DNA of 64,000 bases. Source: Lophius americanus. Taxonomy: Eukaryota; Chordata; Actinopteri; Lophiiformes; Lophiidae. Under the pieces are notes generated by a model. The model ran no database searches, had not been told where the DNA came from, and was given only the letters and a program-made list of their open reading frames with translations. The position numbers were made by a program, and so were the translations under genes. Shown here piece by piece: positions 52,080 to 61,904 of this stretch. The DNA lies in NCBI GenBank assembly GCA_037951165.1, contig JBBDHG010000014.1, positions 20,423,501 to 20,487,500 on the forward strand, in the 5' to 3' direction. Position 1 is the stretch's first letter; the number at the start of each line of letters is the position of its first letter.

Positions 52080-52138
52080 TTTGTTGGTCCAGCTGAGTTT
52101 AGAGTGAGTCTCAGTAGATTGTTGGGTTTCTTGTTTGT
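52080..52138 (-). other. 5'UTR exon of SAA copy 2
   Basis: The non-coding first exon ends at 52080 with donor AAA|GTAAGT. The next exon starts at 51993 after CCTTTCAG, 12 bases before the ATG. The 5' end is estimated 25-30 bases downstream of the TATA box. The same ACTCACTC...CTCAGC...GGACCAACAAA exon occurs in copies 3, 4 and 5. Confidence 0.75.
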
Positions 52139-52162
52139 GAGGACTGGACTGACCAGACTCTC

Positions 52163-52168
52163 CTTATA
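52163..52168 (-). promoter_or_regulatory. TATA box, SAA copy 2
   Basis: AATATAAGGAGAG on the minus strand, placed identically in copies 3, 4 and 5. Just upstream, TTAGTAATA and nearby bases are shared by both SAA subtypes. Confidence 0.75.
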
Positions 52169-52796
52169 TTCTGTTCTAAAACAAACATTTATTACTAAAT
52201 AATGGAATGGCCGCTCTTGGTTTTGGCAGCCAGAGAGCTAAAATGTCAATATCTGGATCTCTGCTGGCAGATTGAATTGGTCCCACAGGTATTTTACATT
52301 TATGTTGGGACACAATATGTCAAATATTTTAAGGAATTCGATTGTGATAATATCCTGATCCCTTTTAACAGATTCAACTGAAAACACCGCAATTGCATTT
52401 TCTTTTTTAAAATCAATCATACAGCAGCAAATCTCTAAAAGCACAGGACAAGTACAAAAAAAGACGTGAAATCCTCAAACGCACCTGACAGGAATTTTAC
52501 AAACATGGAGAAATGTCTGCCGCCCCAACGTTATCTTTCATGCACCAATCAGGTTTCAAAAGTTTGATATAGAATTTGAGTCAACTGGCTGCTGTGTGAC
52601 AGTAATTTCAGAAAAACTAACTACATAATACTAACATTATATTTTAAAACGTAAGGAGATTCTATATCTGTTAATCAAGATCAGGCTATTATTAACTTCA
52701 ATTTAATTTGGCTTAGCTTATTCTACATTTGATACTTTAACGGAGAAGATTATTTTCCATAGGGAAATATTTTAATCACTGTTAATTGTGACTATT

Positions 52797-53376
52797 TGTA
52801 ACCGTCATAACATTACAACCACAGAGAAGTAAAGTGAATAAAACTGAGTATCTTGCTTCAGTAGCACCAGTCGGTAGGAAATATGAAATATATATTAGGC
52901 AGCAAGTGAACTTTTGTCCTTGAAGTTGATGTGTTGAAGACAGGACAAATAGGCGAACACAACAATCTTAGTAACTTTAACAATGGTATAGTTGTGATGT
53001 CCAGAAGTCTCGTTGGGATATCCCAGATACCGCAATTCTGGAAGGTGGACTGTTCTGATGAATCACATTCTCCTTCCCATCCTGATGGGCGTCAGGTGAA
53101 TATGTCTCACATTCCTGGGGAAAAGAAAAGCAGCAGGTTTCTTACGGGAAAGAGGAAAGCAGAGGGAGGCAGTATGATGACGTGGGTAATTTGGGAAACC
53201 TTTGCTTATGCCACTCTTGTAGATGCTACTTTACCATGTACTACCTGGTTATACATTTTACAAACTAAGTACACTCTCTATGGTAGTATTCCCTCATGGC
53301 AGTGGCCTCTTCTCTTTCAGCAGGATACTCACTGTCACCCATCAAAAACGGTTCAGGAATGCTTTGAGTTCAACAT
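52797..53376 (+). mobile_element. Tc1-like transposon relic, internally deleted
   Basis: The left terminal repeat CGTCATAACATTACAACCAC is followed by ATTAGGCAGCAAGTGAAC and a start region. The frame at 52931-53437 stays open for 168 codons. It reads an N-terminal piece, then, after an internal deletion, the catalytic region: Trp-Lys-Val-Asp-Cys-Ser-Asp-Glu-Ser (a DDE block), Gly-Gly-Ser-Met-Met-Thr-Trp, and Phe-Gln-Gln-Asp-Thr-His-Cys-His (second catalytic Asp). Similarity fades after about 53376, and no right terminal repeat is seen. The DNA-binding and linker regions are mostly lost, so it cannot be autonomous. The inverted-repeat breakpoint (53330) lies inside it. Confidence 0.85.
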
Positions 53377-53529
53377 CGTTGGTTCAAAATCGAAGAGTTC
53401 GCTCAGTCTCTCCTTACTTTCTATACTCTATTCTTGAACAAAGGCAATGGGGGATTGCTTAATGACAGAAAATGTCAGTATATTACGAAATCTGTAATGT
53501 CAGCTAAACACACTATGGATGTTCCCACG

Positions 53530-53551
53530 TTGCGCAACCGCGTTATGTAAC
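53530..53551. promoter_or_regulatory. Paired bZIP motifs, SAA spacer copy A
   Basis: TTGCGCAA (53530-53537), the palindromic C/EBP core, lies 4 bases from GTTATGTAAC (53542-53551), which fits the PAR-bZIP/C/EBP consensus RTTAYGTAAY exactly. The same pair with the same spacing recurs at 58402-58423 in otherwise diverged sequence. It lies about 1.4 kb upstream of the SAA copy 2 TATA box. C/EBP-beta is a known inducer of mammalian SAA; function here is inference. Confidence 0.5.
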
Positions 53552-54475
53552 TTAAGGGATCAACAGGCCTTGTTTATTTTATGTGAACACTCCGACCAGT
53601 CGTGCTGTGACTTACCAGATATGTGTCCATCCTCTTTCAGCAAGAATACTCCCATTTTGGTAAATGCTTGTTTTTCCATCAGCCTACATTCCGCGCGCTT
53701 CTTAAAGGGCCAGTGCCCCTCTGTGAAAGGTAAACAAACTTTTTTTCCTCTCCCACCACGGCAAGAAGGTTTATCATGCTTGATTAAACACGCGGTCTCA
53801 TGATGCTGTCAACGTAACTTTATTTGGTGCCCTCAGTTTAAACATCTTACATTGATAGGTCTTCTGTCATTTATTGATGTCCCACAATTCAACTGATGTA
53901 TTCCCAGCTGGCAGTGGTACAAGTAATGTTCAGGGACCCTCAGAATATTCCGTACTATAACACGTTTTCGTGGCCTGTGCCGCCCTGTCCTCATGTGCGT
54001 CACCGTAGTGTTCCTTCGAATGTGCCAGCGTTTTATCCCAGAGTGTTCCCAGTATTTGTTTGTTCTGACCCTTGCTTGTGTACCTGACTTTATAATTTGC
54101 ATGCCACTCTGGATAATGGCTGGACTAATGTACCACTAGCACATAGTTGGCAACCAAAAGCCGGCTGTGTGAGAGACCGAGATAGGTATCGTCGGAAAAG
54201 AAAACATAAAACTTAATTTCCTGCGAACGTCTTCACTTCTTACGCCATGTTGTGTTGTCCATATGCGTACAAGATTGTAGAATATGCTCCTATACAGGAG
54301 GCAAACCCAAACATCGAAAAAATGTTATCTTGAGCACTTCATTAATGTATAACCATGCACAGTTTCCCTACTGTTCCCTCTGTCCCTCTTAAAGGGTCAT
54401 GATGAACTACAGCCAACTCAATCAGTTATGGGACAAATGTGCACATCAGTTTCCATCTGTTTAGAATGTATAACA

Positions 54476-54524
54476 ATCAGCCACAACATTAGAACCACTA
54501 ACTTGTTTCCATGTTGTGGCTGAT
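54476..54524. repeat. Fused Tc1-family terminal repeats (mini-hairpin)
   Basis: ATCAGCCACAACAT at 54476-54489 and its exact complement at 54511-54524 flank a 21-base loop containing TAGAACCAC. The sequence matches the terminal repeat of the Tc1-like family found nearby, so this is probably a nearly complete internal-deletion derivative. Confidence 0.65.
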
Positions 54525-55320
54525 CGATGGGTGACAGCGCTATAACTTTGATTTCAGTACTGCTGACATATTTCATATTAAGATTAAAATACCTTTGAAA
54601 GTGATGCAGACATGACCAGCAGACCTTAGACTCTACCCCTAACTTCTTCATATTGTTTTTAACTTAACCACAGCTGTTGAGAAATAAAGTAAATATTGAG
54701 AGTGTTCAATGCACCACTCTCATTCTTGCAAACGACCACAAGCAGTTTCCTAAAAAGAAAAACAAATCATTTTATAAATGTCTCTCAGCTTTATTAGATC
54801 TTGAAAAGGAAAAAGTTCTTGTTTTTCAATTTTCATTCTTGTAGGCCTATCCCAAAACGAAAAATCATATTACCCCTCGTTTTCTTTTTCAATATTATTT
54901 TCTGAAAAAAATTGAAATACCAAAACATACATTAACAGTAGGAACTGTGTTATACCTTTCATTGTCGTAATAGAAATATGAACGGCCAAAAACTCTTATT
55001 GAAATGAAATTATTTCAACTGGAAAAACTGATACGAAACCGAACACATGAAATATTTTTTGCAGTAACTTTCTCAATGAGCTTAGAGTACTGATGATAAT
55101 AACATCACATTTATATATATATATATATAAAAATCAATAATTTCACATCTAATGTCTCCAGCAGTATGAACGCAGGACAGATAGTTGACTAATACGTTTA
55201 GGCATACAAAGTCCTTTGAGTCATATAAGGATGTTCCTCTTAGATATAATTGTACTTTGAAATAACATTCTGTACATCAACAGCAGTCAAAAACAGGATG
55301 TCAGTGATTTTGCTCACATT

Positions 55321-55326
55321 TTTATT
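55321..55326 (-). terminator. Poly(A) signal candidate, SAA copy 3
   Basis: AATAAA on the minus strand, about 150 bases past the stop codon of copy 3. Confidence 0.6.
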
Positions 55327-55475
55327 AAACAATATCAACATTATAATATGACAGTGGAATACAAAGGATGATCTTATCAGACATAAACACATGAATGTGT
55401 GAGACTGTGCTGGTAACTTAGACACTAGAAATGACATTCAAAGCCTTTAATTCAGTCGTGGATGGTTGTTGTACT

Positions 55476-56417
55476 CTAATATCTTCGATCAAGTCCTCGT
55501 GGTCTGTAACGGTTGGGATCCCCTCCACTACGTCCCCAGCGGTTTGCTTCCTGGTCAGCAGCAGCGTCGCGGTTTCCACGACGTGATAATGACTGTGACA
55601 GCTCTCTGCCCTCACTGAAAGGAGAAAAAAGACATTAACTATCAGGGAGATCAAACAATTAAACCACTTGTATTTCAATCCTACGTAGAAAGTTCTGCCT
55701 GATGAAATACAATTATCTGTACTTCACTAAGAACATGTGGTGAAACTATTATAATTTAATGAAAGATGGTTCTGGTTGTGATTTGCATAGAAACAGACAC
55801 ATCTAAATCAACACCTTGGGATTATATTATATACTGGTTGCATGTATAGGAAAACATGAAGGAGCAGAAAAATGATTCTCAGGCTATTGTCACATTGATT
55901 TGAGTAACATATTTTCTGTATTTGGGTTGGAGAGGACTTAAAACCAAATCATATGACCAAGAAAATGTTCCTATTTAATAAAAGCAATTATTGCCTTTTT
56001 TCATGAAATAAAATTTTTTTGCAACAGCAAACAATATAAAATAGTCTGATATATTTCAGCACTCTGCTCCTCACCTGATAGCCCAAGCTGCAAACTTTCC
56101 TCCTGGTCCTCTTCTTGCAGCGTCATAGTTTCCTTTAGCATGGAAGTATTTGTCTGCACCAATGGTGTTTGCCTTCCTCATATTCCTGTATGCTCGCACC
56201 ATATCTGCAGTTCCTGAAAACAGACATTGTTTGGTTATTTTGAAAAATAAAGTATCTGAAGAAACTGTCATTTAAAACATAGAAGCCTTAATGTTTGACA
56301 TATTCATTGCTCATGGTGAAGTTTCTAACCTCGAGCTGCTTGTCCAGGAAACCTCCAAAACTGGCCATTGATTTCCACAACAAGGATCAGAACAATTCCT
56401 GCTAGAAGCAGCTTCAT
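55476..56417 (-). CDS. saa: Serum amyloid A copy 3 (121 aa)
   Basis: The coding exons are 56330-56417 (88 bases), 56075-56213 (139) and 55476-55614 (139), with introns of 116 and 460 bases, all GT-AG. The 121-aa product opens with the signal peptide Met-Lys-Leu-Leu-Leu-Ala-Gly-Ile-Val-Leu-Ile-Leu-Val-Val, followed by Gln-Phe-Trp-Arg-Phe-Pro-Gly-Gln-Ala-Ala-Arg-Gly. It carries the SAA signature Ala-Asp-Lys-Tyr-Phe-His-Ala-Lys-Gly-Asn-Tyr-Asp-Ala-Ala and the Arg-Arg-Gly-Pro-Gly-Gly turn. The C-terminus runs through Asn-Arg-Trp-Gly-Arg-Ser-Gly-Gly-Asp-Pro-Asn and ends Asp-Arg-Arg-Tyr. The start is fixed by the conserved signal peptide and by an acceptor just upstream (CAGACGACCGTAGCA before the ATG). 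As an SAA it should be secreted and act in the acute-phase response and lipid transport. The predicted protein is identical to that of copy 4, so the two act as one dose-doubled gene unless regulation differs. Confidence 0.95.
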
Positions 56418-56514
56418 TGCTACGGTCGTCTGAAAGTAAAACAAAAGTCAGTTACAGAGCTCATCCCGTCTTAATATTTTTGAGGTCCTACAACAAAATG
56501 ACATTCAAACTTAC

Positions 56515-56562
56515 TTTGTTGGTCCTGCTGAGTCTAGAGTGAGTCTCAGTAGGAAGATGAGT
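56515..56562 (-). other. 5'UTR exon of SAA copy 3
   Basis: The non-coding exon ends at 56515 with donor AAA|GTAAGT. It is homologous to the first exons of copies 2, 4 and 5. Its 5' limit is estimated from the TATA box. Confidence 0.7.
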
Positions 56563-56584
56563 GTGGAGGGCTGGACCGCCTCTC

Positions 56585-56590
56585 CTTATA
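56585..56590 (-). promoter_or_regulatory. TATA box, SAA copy 3
   Basis: TATAAG within GAATATAAGGAGAGG on the minus strand, in the same place as in copies 2, 4 and 5. Confidence 0.75.
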
Positions 56591-56677
56591 TTCAGTTCTG
56601 AAACAAGCTGGGCTGTATTACTAAATAGTGGAAGAACCCCTCAATTATTATGCAGCTGTAAACTAAAAAATCACCAA

Positions 56678-56700
56678 GGAGATTTCCTGGTTCTGCAACT
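56678..56700 (-). promoter_or_regulatory. Candidate NF-kappaB and C/EBP sites, SAA copy 3
   Basis: Read on the gene strand, TTGCAGAAC is followed by GGAAATCTCC. The second fits the relaxed kappaB pattern GGRRNNYYCC when read on the plus strand (GGAGATTTCC, 56678-56687). The pair lies about 90 bases upstream of the TATA box, a position and arrangement reminiscent of mammalian SAA promoters. Matches this short occur by chance. Confidence 0.4.
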
Positions 56701-57349
56701 GCACATATCCACAGAGGGATTACTGAAAGTCATAGTTGAGCTTTTGGTCTTTCCTGACAGTTTGTGAAATCAGTATGAAATGATTTTTGTATTTTAGCTC
56801 TTCCTCATATTACAGAACGGTTTTCTGGGGTTTCAACAAGGCTCAATGCAAACAGTATATTATTAGCTATGGAATTTTTGCATCAAACATTCTATACATT
56901 GAGCGTCAGATAATTAAGTGGTAGCACAGCTTAATGTAAGGCCCACCAGCATTTAACAACCCTGATTCTGAAACAGTTGGAACACTCTGTGAAACATTAA
57001 GAGTTGTAAAATAACCTAATCCTATTTAATAATGGATTCTATGGTGGCCAACAGGGTCCACCTCGCTCCAAACACACGCACATTAGGAGAGCATCATCAT
57101 CGTCAATTTGACCTACCTTGTGCCGCATTTGGAAAATCCAACACATTTAGAAAATACTACCACACAAATAAATGTGTTTCCAGACGACATTAAAACGTGA
57201 TGCACAAATCCGAGCTAAATACACGTGTTTTTGGTTCGTTTTGACATTGTGTTCACATGATTCCTTTTAACTTATTTTTCCCAACAGTGATGGATACTGA
57301 CTCTAGCTTGGTTCAGAAAGCGTGGGCAGAAAAACTGTGTCCCTTTCTA

Positions 57350-57675
57350 TTAAATGGTAAATGGACTGTACTTATATGTGCTGTACTAGTCTGCTCAAAC
57401 ACTCAAAGCGCTTTAACAACAGGAGTCGGCATTCAGCCATTCACACAAACATTCATACAGTGATGAGAGAGGCTGCCAGGCAAGGCGCCACATGCTCATC
57501 AGGAGTCGTAGCCTTTCACGCCATCATTCACACACAAGTGGAACAACCATCGGGAGCAACTTGGGGTTCAGTATCTTGCTCAAGGACACTTCCATATGTG
57601 TACCGCAGCGGCCGGGGATCGAACCACCGTCCTTCAGATAAGTGGACAAACGCTCCACCAACCGAGTCACCATAG
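57350..57675 (+). repeat. Fish short interspersed repeat, near full length
   Basis: The ordered blocks are AATGGTAAATGGACTG, CTAGTCTGCTC, CACTCAAAGCGCTTTA, CATTCACACAAACATTCATA, GGGTTCAGTATCTTGCTCAA, GGCCGGGGATCGAACCACCG and CACCAACCGAGTCACC. The last part looks like a decayed Pol III B box in reverse context. It gives a spurious 104-codon frame. A truncated relative lies at 12946-13085. Confidence 0.75.
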
Positions 57676-57994
57676 CGTGTATAAATGTTACGTCTTATAA
57701 TATACTATAACCCAAATACAACTGCTTCTTCTGCATCACGCCTGTCCAACCATCACCCAAGTGGTTCAATACATTCAGCTCAAAAATAAAAAAATTCACA
57801 TAAAAAAAAAGAAAACAGCAAAGAATCAAACTCCTAATACATAAGAAATGTGAAAAACTTGGAGTTTTAAATGCCAAAATAGCATTCAGCTAATCCCCAG
57901 CAATATATGATGAAATGGATTCACTGCAAGGATTTTGGTAAAAGGTTGGTTGTTTTTTTCCTTCATTAGTTGGAGCTTTATCTCTCTTCTTTTT

Positions 57995-58100
57995 TCATAA
58001 CTTCCCAACTGTTGGTCTGATTTAGTTCAAATTCGGAACATATGAATCGACTCGAGTTGGATCTATCTTGTAAATATCCTATTTTTACTCTAAAAGTTCA
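57995..58100 (+). repeat. Dispersed repeat, copy B
   Basis: Colinear with 925-1030: CATAACTTCCCAACTGTTGG, CAAATTCGG, CATATGAATCGACTC, GGATCTATCTTGTAAATATC. Confidence 0.6.
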
Positions 58101-58401
58101 CTATTTTTATGGAAAACACTGCTTTTAAGACAAAATTTCACTTTAAATTTTTTGGAGTTCAATCAGGGAAATCAATTGTATAAAGCAGCGGATCGGAGGC
58201 TTTTCGGAGATTGTCCATGCTGTCAGGTAGGACACTGTAGGCCTAGAAAGTAACAAGGATCCATTCGACATAAGTCTCTCCTGATACGATTTACAGAATA
58301 TTGTGTTTTGAGAAATTTGGGATGAAGGATTTCTCAATGATAGAAATTTCAGTCCAAGAGAGATCTGAAGTGTCAGCAAACCCACTGCAGATATTCCCGA
58401 A

Positions 58402-58423
58402 TTGCGCAACTAAATTATGTAAC
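58402..58423. promoter_or_regulatory. Paired bZIP motifs, SAA spacer copy B
   Basis: TTGCGCAA (58402-58409), 4 bases, then ATTATGTAAC (58414-58423). Same motifs, order and spacing as at 53530-53551, although the surrounding 130 bases have diverged substantially. It lies about 1.8 kb upstream of the SAA copy 3 TATA box. Confidence 0.5.
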
Positions 58424-59595
58424 AAAATAAGGGTAAACAAGGCCTGTTTAATTCATGTGGACCTTCTGACCATGTGTGTTGTGTTCTGTACTATGAAACT
58501 GAGACTCCAGAAACGTTTCCATCGTAATTTGGACCTTTATCAGTAAAAATCCTCACAGCTGTTCCCATGCACATCTTCCCTACTGCTTACATTCAACTTG
58601 TCTCTCTCTGTCCCTCTTAAAGGGCCAGCGCTCCCTCCTAAAGGGTAAATACAACATTTTTCCTTCCTATTCACCGCAAGAAGGCATATAGGTAAGAGGT
58701 GTATATTTTGATATTTCTTTTTTTCCGTTTCAGTAATGAATATTGAAGAGTTAGTGGTTTTTTGATTTTTCCATTTCTAGATTCAACAATCAAAATTCAA
58801 GAACAAGGCATTTTTCTTTTTCAATATCAAATAGGGATGAGAGAAATTGGAAATTTGCTTTTCATTTTCTACTTTGATTGTGAAAAATTAAAATCAAAAG
58901 TAGATCAGAAACTAAATAAGGGTTTGTTTTTGTCTTTTAACCACAGCTGTTGAGAAATTAAGTAAATATTGAGAGTATTCAATATTCGCCTCTGTCATTC
59001 TTGCAAACGACCACATGCAGTGTCTTAAAAAGAAAAACAAATCATTTTCTAAATGTCTCTCATCTTTATTAGATCTAGAAAAGGAAAAAGTTCTTGTTTT
59101 GCAATTTTCATTCTTGTAGGCCTATCCCAAAACGAAAAATCATATTACCCCTCGTTTTCTTTTTCAATATTCTTTTCTGAAAGAAATGTAGATACCAAAA
59201 CATACATTAACAGTAGGAACTGTGTTATACCTTTCATTGTCGTAATAGAAATATGAACGGCCAAAAACTCTTATTGAAATGAAATTATTTCAACTGGAAA
59301 AACTGATACGAAACCGAACACATGAAATATTTTTTGCAGTAACTTTCTCAATGAGCTTAGAGTACTGATGATAATAACATCACATTTATATATATATATA
59401 TATAAAAATCAATAATTTCACATCTAATGTCTCCAGCAGTATGAACGCAGGACAGATAGTTGACTAATACGTTTAGGCCTACAAAGTCCTTTGAGTCATA
59501 TAAGGATGTTCCTCTTAGATATAATTGTACTTTGAAATAACATTCTGTACATCAACAGCAGTCAAAAACAGGATGTCAGTGATTTTGCTCACATT

Positions 59596-59601
59596 TTTAT
59601 T
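59596..59601 (-). terminator. Poly(A) signal candidate, SAA copy 4
   Basis: AATAAA on the minus strand, matching the one at 55321-55326 in unit A. Confidence 0.6.
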
Positions 59602-59750
59602 AAACAATATCAACATTATAATATGACAGTGGAATACAGAGGATGATCTTATCAGACATAAACACATGAATGTGTGAGACTGTGCTGGTAACTTAGACAC
59701 TAGAAATGACATTCAAAGCCTTTAATTCAGTCGTGGATGGTTGTTGTACT

Positions 59751-60697
59751 CTAATATCTTCGATCAAGTCCTCGTGGTCTGTAACGGTTGGGATCCCCTC
59801 CACTACGTCCCCAGCGGTTTGCTTCCTGGTCAGCAGCAGCGTCGCGGTTTCCACGACGTGATAATGACTGTGACAGCTCTCTGCCCTCACTGAAAGGAGA
59901 AAAAAGACATTAACTATCAGGGAGATCAAACAATTAAACCACTTGTATTTCAATCCTACGTAGAAAGTTCTGCCTGATGAAATACAATTATCTGTACTTC
60001 ACTAAGAACATGTGGTGAAACTATTATAATTTAATGAAAGATGGTTCTGGTTGTGATTTGCATAGAAACAGACACATCTAAATCAACACCTTGGGATTAT
60101 ATTATATACTGGTTGCATGTATAGGAAAACATGAAGGAGCAGAAAAATGATTCTCAGGCTATTGTCACATTGGAGCGATTTGAGTAACATATTTTCTGTA
60201 TTTGGGTTGGAGAGGACTTAAAACCAAATCATATGACCAACAAAATGTTCCTATTTAATAAAAGCAATTATTGCCTTTTTTCATGAAATAAAACTTTTTT
60301 GCAACAGCAAACAATATAAAATAGTCTGATATATTTCAGCACTCTGCTCCTCACCTGATAGCCCAAGCTGCAAACTTTCCTCCTGGTCCTCTTCTTGCAG
60401 CGTCATAGTTTCCTTTAGCATGGAAGTATTTGTCTGCACCAATGGTGTTTGCCTTCCTCATATTCCTGTATGCTCGCACCATATCTGCAGTTCCTGAAAA
60501 CAGACATTGTTTGGTTATTTTGAAAAATAAAGTATCTGAAGAAACTGTCATTTAAAACATAGAAGCCTTAATGTTTGACATATTCATTGCTCATGGTGAA
60601 GTTTCTAACCTCGAGCTGCTTGTCCAGGAAACCTCCAAAACTGGCCATTGATTTCCACAACAAGGATCAGAACAATTCCTGCTAGAAGCAGCTTCAT
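59751..60697 (-). CDS. saa: Serum amyloid A copy 4 (121 aa, identical to copy 3)
   Basis: The coding exons are 60610-60697, 60355-60493 and 59751-59889, with introns of 116 and 465 bases, GT-AG. I find no amino-acid difference from copy 3 in any exon. Intron 2 is 5 bases longer because of an extra GAGCG near 60175, which distinguishes the copies and shows they are not one locus read twice. The signal peptide, Ala-Asp-Lys-Tyr-Phe-His core and C-terminal Trp-Gly-Arg-Ser-Gly-Gly-Asp-Pro-Asn block are intact, so it should make the same secreted acute-phase apolipoprotein. Proximal promoter, TATA box and 5'UTR exon are also duplicated, but sequence beyond 61054 differs from that upstream of copy 3, and the distal paired bZIP motifs are not seen upstream of this copy. 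Confidence 0.95.
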
Positions 60698-60795
60698 TGC
60701 TACGGTCGTCTGAAAGTAAAACAAAAGTCAGTTACAGAGCTCATCCCGCCTTAATATTTTTGAGGTCCTACAACAAAATGAAAATTCAAACTTAC

Positions 60796-60843
60796 TTTGT
60801 TGGTCCTGCTGAGTCTAGAGTGAGTCTCAGTAGGAAGATGAGT
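60796..60843 (-). other. 5'UTR exon of SAA copy 4
   Basis: The exon ends at 60796 with donor AAA|GTAAGT, same as copy 3. The 5' limit is estimated from the TATA box. Confidence 0.7.
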
Positions 60844-60865
60844 GTGGAGGGCTGGACCGCCTCTC

Positions 60866-60871
60866 CTTATA
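60866..60871 (-). promoter_or_regulatory. TATA box, SAA copy 4
   Basis: TATAAG on the minus strand, as in copy 3. The kappaB-like GGAGATTTCC lies at 60959-60968. Confidence 0.75.
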
Positions 60872-61054
60872 TTCAGTTCTGAAACAAGCTGGGCTGTATT
60901 ACTAAATAGTGGAAGAACCCCTCAATTATTATGCAGCTGTAAACTAAAAAATCACCAAGGAGATTTCCTGGTTCTGCAACTGCACATATCCACAGAGGGA
61001 TTACTGAAAGTCATAGTTGAGCTTTTGGTCTTTCCTGACAGTTCAAATCAGTAT

Positions 61055-61904
61055 TTGGATATTCTAAAGTTGTGCAACTGCATGTAGAAACAAGGGGAGG
61101 TCAAAAGCTTTAGTTTCAGTTTCTATGTGATTTGAAGTGACTGATGGTAGTTATATTCTGATTTAAAAATTAAAGATTCAGGAAAAGTTGGGGGTGCAGC
61201 CAAAGCAGGATAATAGCAAAACGTAAAGAAAAACAAATAAATCAACACCTTACATACAAATAAGAATGAACAAAAAAACACATTATTAAATGCAAAGTTT
61301 GAGCAGTAAAATTTGAAATGTGTAGTCCTTGCTGGCCCTTGTGAGAGCCATGGATTACTGTTACTTATTATTTTAAAAACGCCTTGGCTTCTCTAGCATG
61401 TCTTTGTGTTTATGCTTTTGAGACATCACAATTTGAACACCAAAAGAGTTCCATATTCCACGCGAGACAGAGTCAAAGGAAACTCTGCTAGGAATGCACC
61501 AAACTCCCTAAGCTTTGGTTTTGATTTTCTTTTCGCTTAAAAACTGCACACATCAATTTTCACACCCAGTTTTTACTCAACTGATTCCCTGAGTGCCACA
61601 CTATGCAACACGCTCTCATATTCTTTGTTGTCATAAGTTTGTTCCAATAAATGATTTCTTTTTTGTTTTATCCCTTCCCATTATTTGAGACGGTTTTGAG
61701 TCAGTCATAACTATTAAAGAAGAAGAGTGCAAAATGTAGGAGTATCCCTTTGAACATATGGAATATATTATCCACAACTATAGTTTTTTTGTGTGTAATC
61801 AGCAGATTCTTTGCTCTTTGCTGTGAACTATTATTCAGATAATGTTTCGGTAATGTTTGGGTAAATAGCATTAACTTCAAGCATTAATCATCAGTCCAGT
61901 TTTG
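61055..61904. other. Spacer upstream of SAA copy 4
   Basis: AT-rich sequence unique within the window as far as I can see. No gene, and no copy of the paired bZIP motifs. Confidence 0.45.

Larger units (their letters stand above)
51711..53330. repeat. Left arm of a >=1.62-kb inverted repeat
   Basis: Reverse-complemented, this arm matches 62381-64000. Positions pair to a constant sum of 115711 at the inner breakpoint, the Tc1 TIR end, the start codon and the intron borders, so there is no net length change over 1,620 bases. Only a few substitutions were seen (for example near 52213, 52230, 52386 and 52625). The arm carries exon 1, part of exon 2 and the whole upstream region of SAA copy 2. 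The outer end cannot be seen because the right arm leaves the window. Confidence 0.93.
53487..54663. other. Spacer between SAA copies 2 and 3
   Basis: Parts of it (53487-53625, 53700-53768 and 54355-54400) align with 58350-58690 in the next spacer, so it belongs to an older tandem unit. A short Tc1-family hairpin lies at 54476-54524. Frames at 53833-54102 (both strands) are overlapping and unrecognised. Confidence 0.5.
54664..56775. repeat. Tandem duplication unit A (contains SAA copy 3)
   Basis: This aligns with unit B at 58937-61054 in the same orientation. The first 100 bases differ at roughly one base in eight. From about 54920 onward the two units are almost identical for about 1.8 kb, with a 5-base insertion in unit B intron 2 and scattered substitutions. 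Confidence 0.93.
56776..58340. other. Spacer between SAA copies 3 and 4, repeat-bearing part
   Basis: It contains the interspersed repeat at 57350-57675 and the dispersed repeat copy B at 57995-58100. No gene is recognised. Confidence 0.5.
58937..61054. repeat. Tandem duplication unit B (contains SAA copy 4)
   Basis: Direct copy of 54664-56775. Offset is 4273 at the left edge, 4275 at exon 3, 4280 at exons 2 and 1, and 4281 at the right edge, reflecting a few small indels. Confidence 0.93.

Noticed and set aside
52931..53437. Functional 168-aa transposase
   Set aside because: The frame is open, but most of the DNA-binding and linker regions and the end of the catalytic domain are missing, so activity is not credible.
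57361..57675. 104-codon frame with Arg/His/Ser-rich product
   Set aside because: It runs through a widespread fish interspersed repeat with a truncated relative at 12946-13085.
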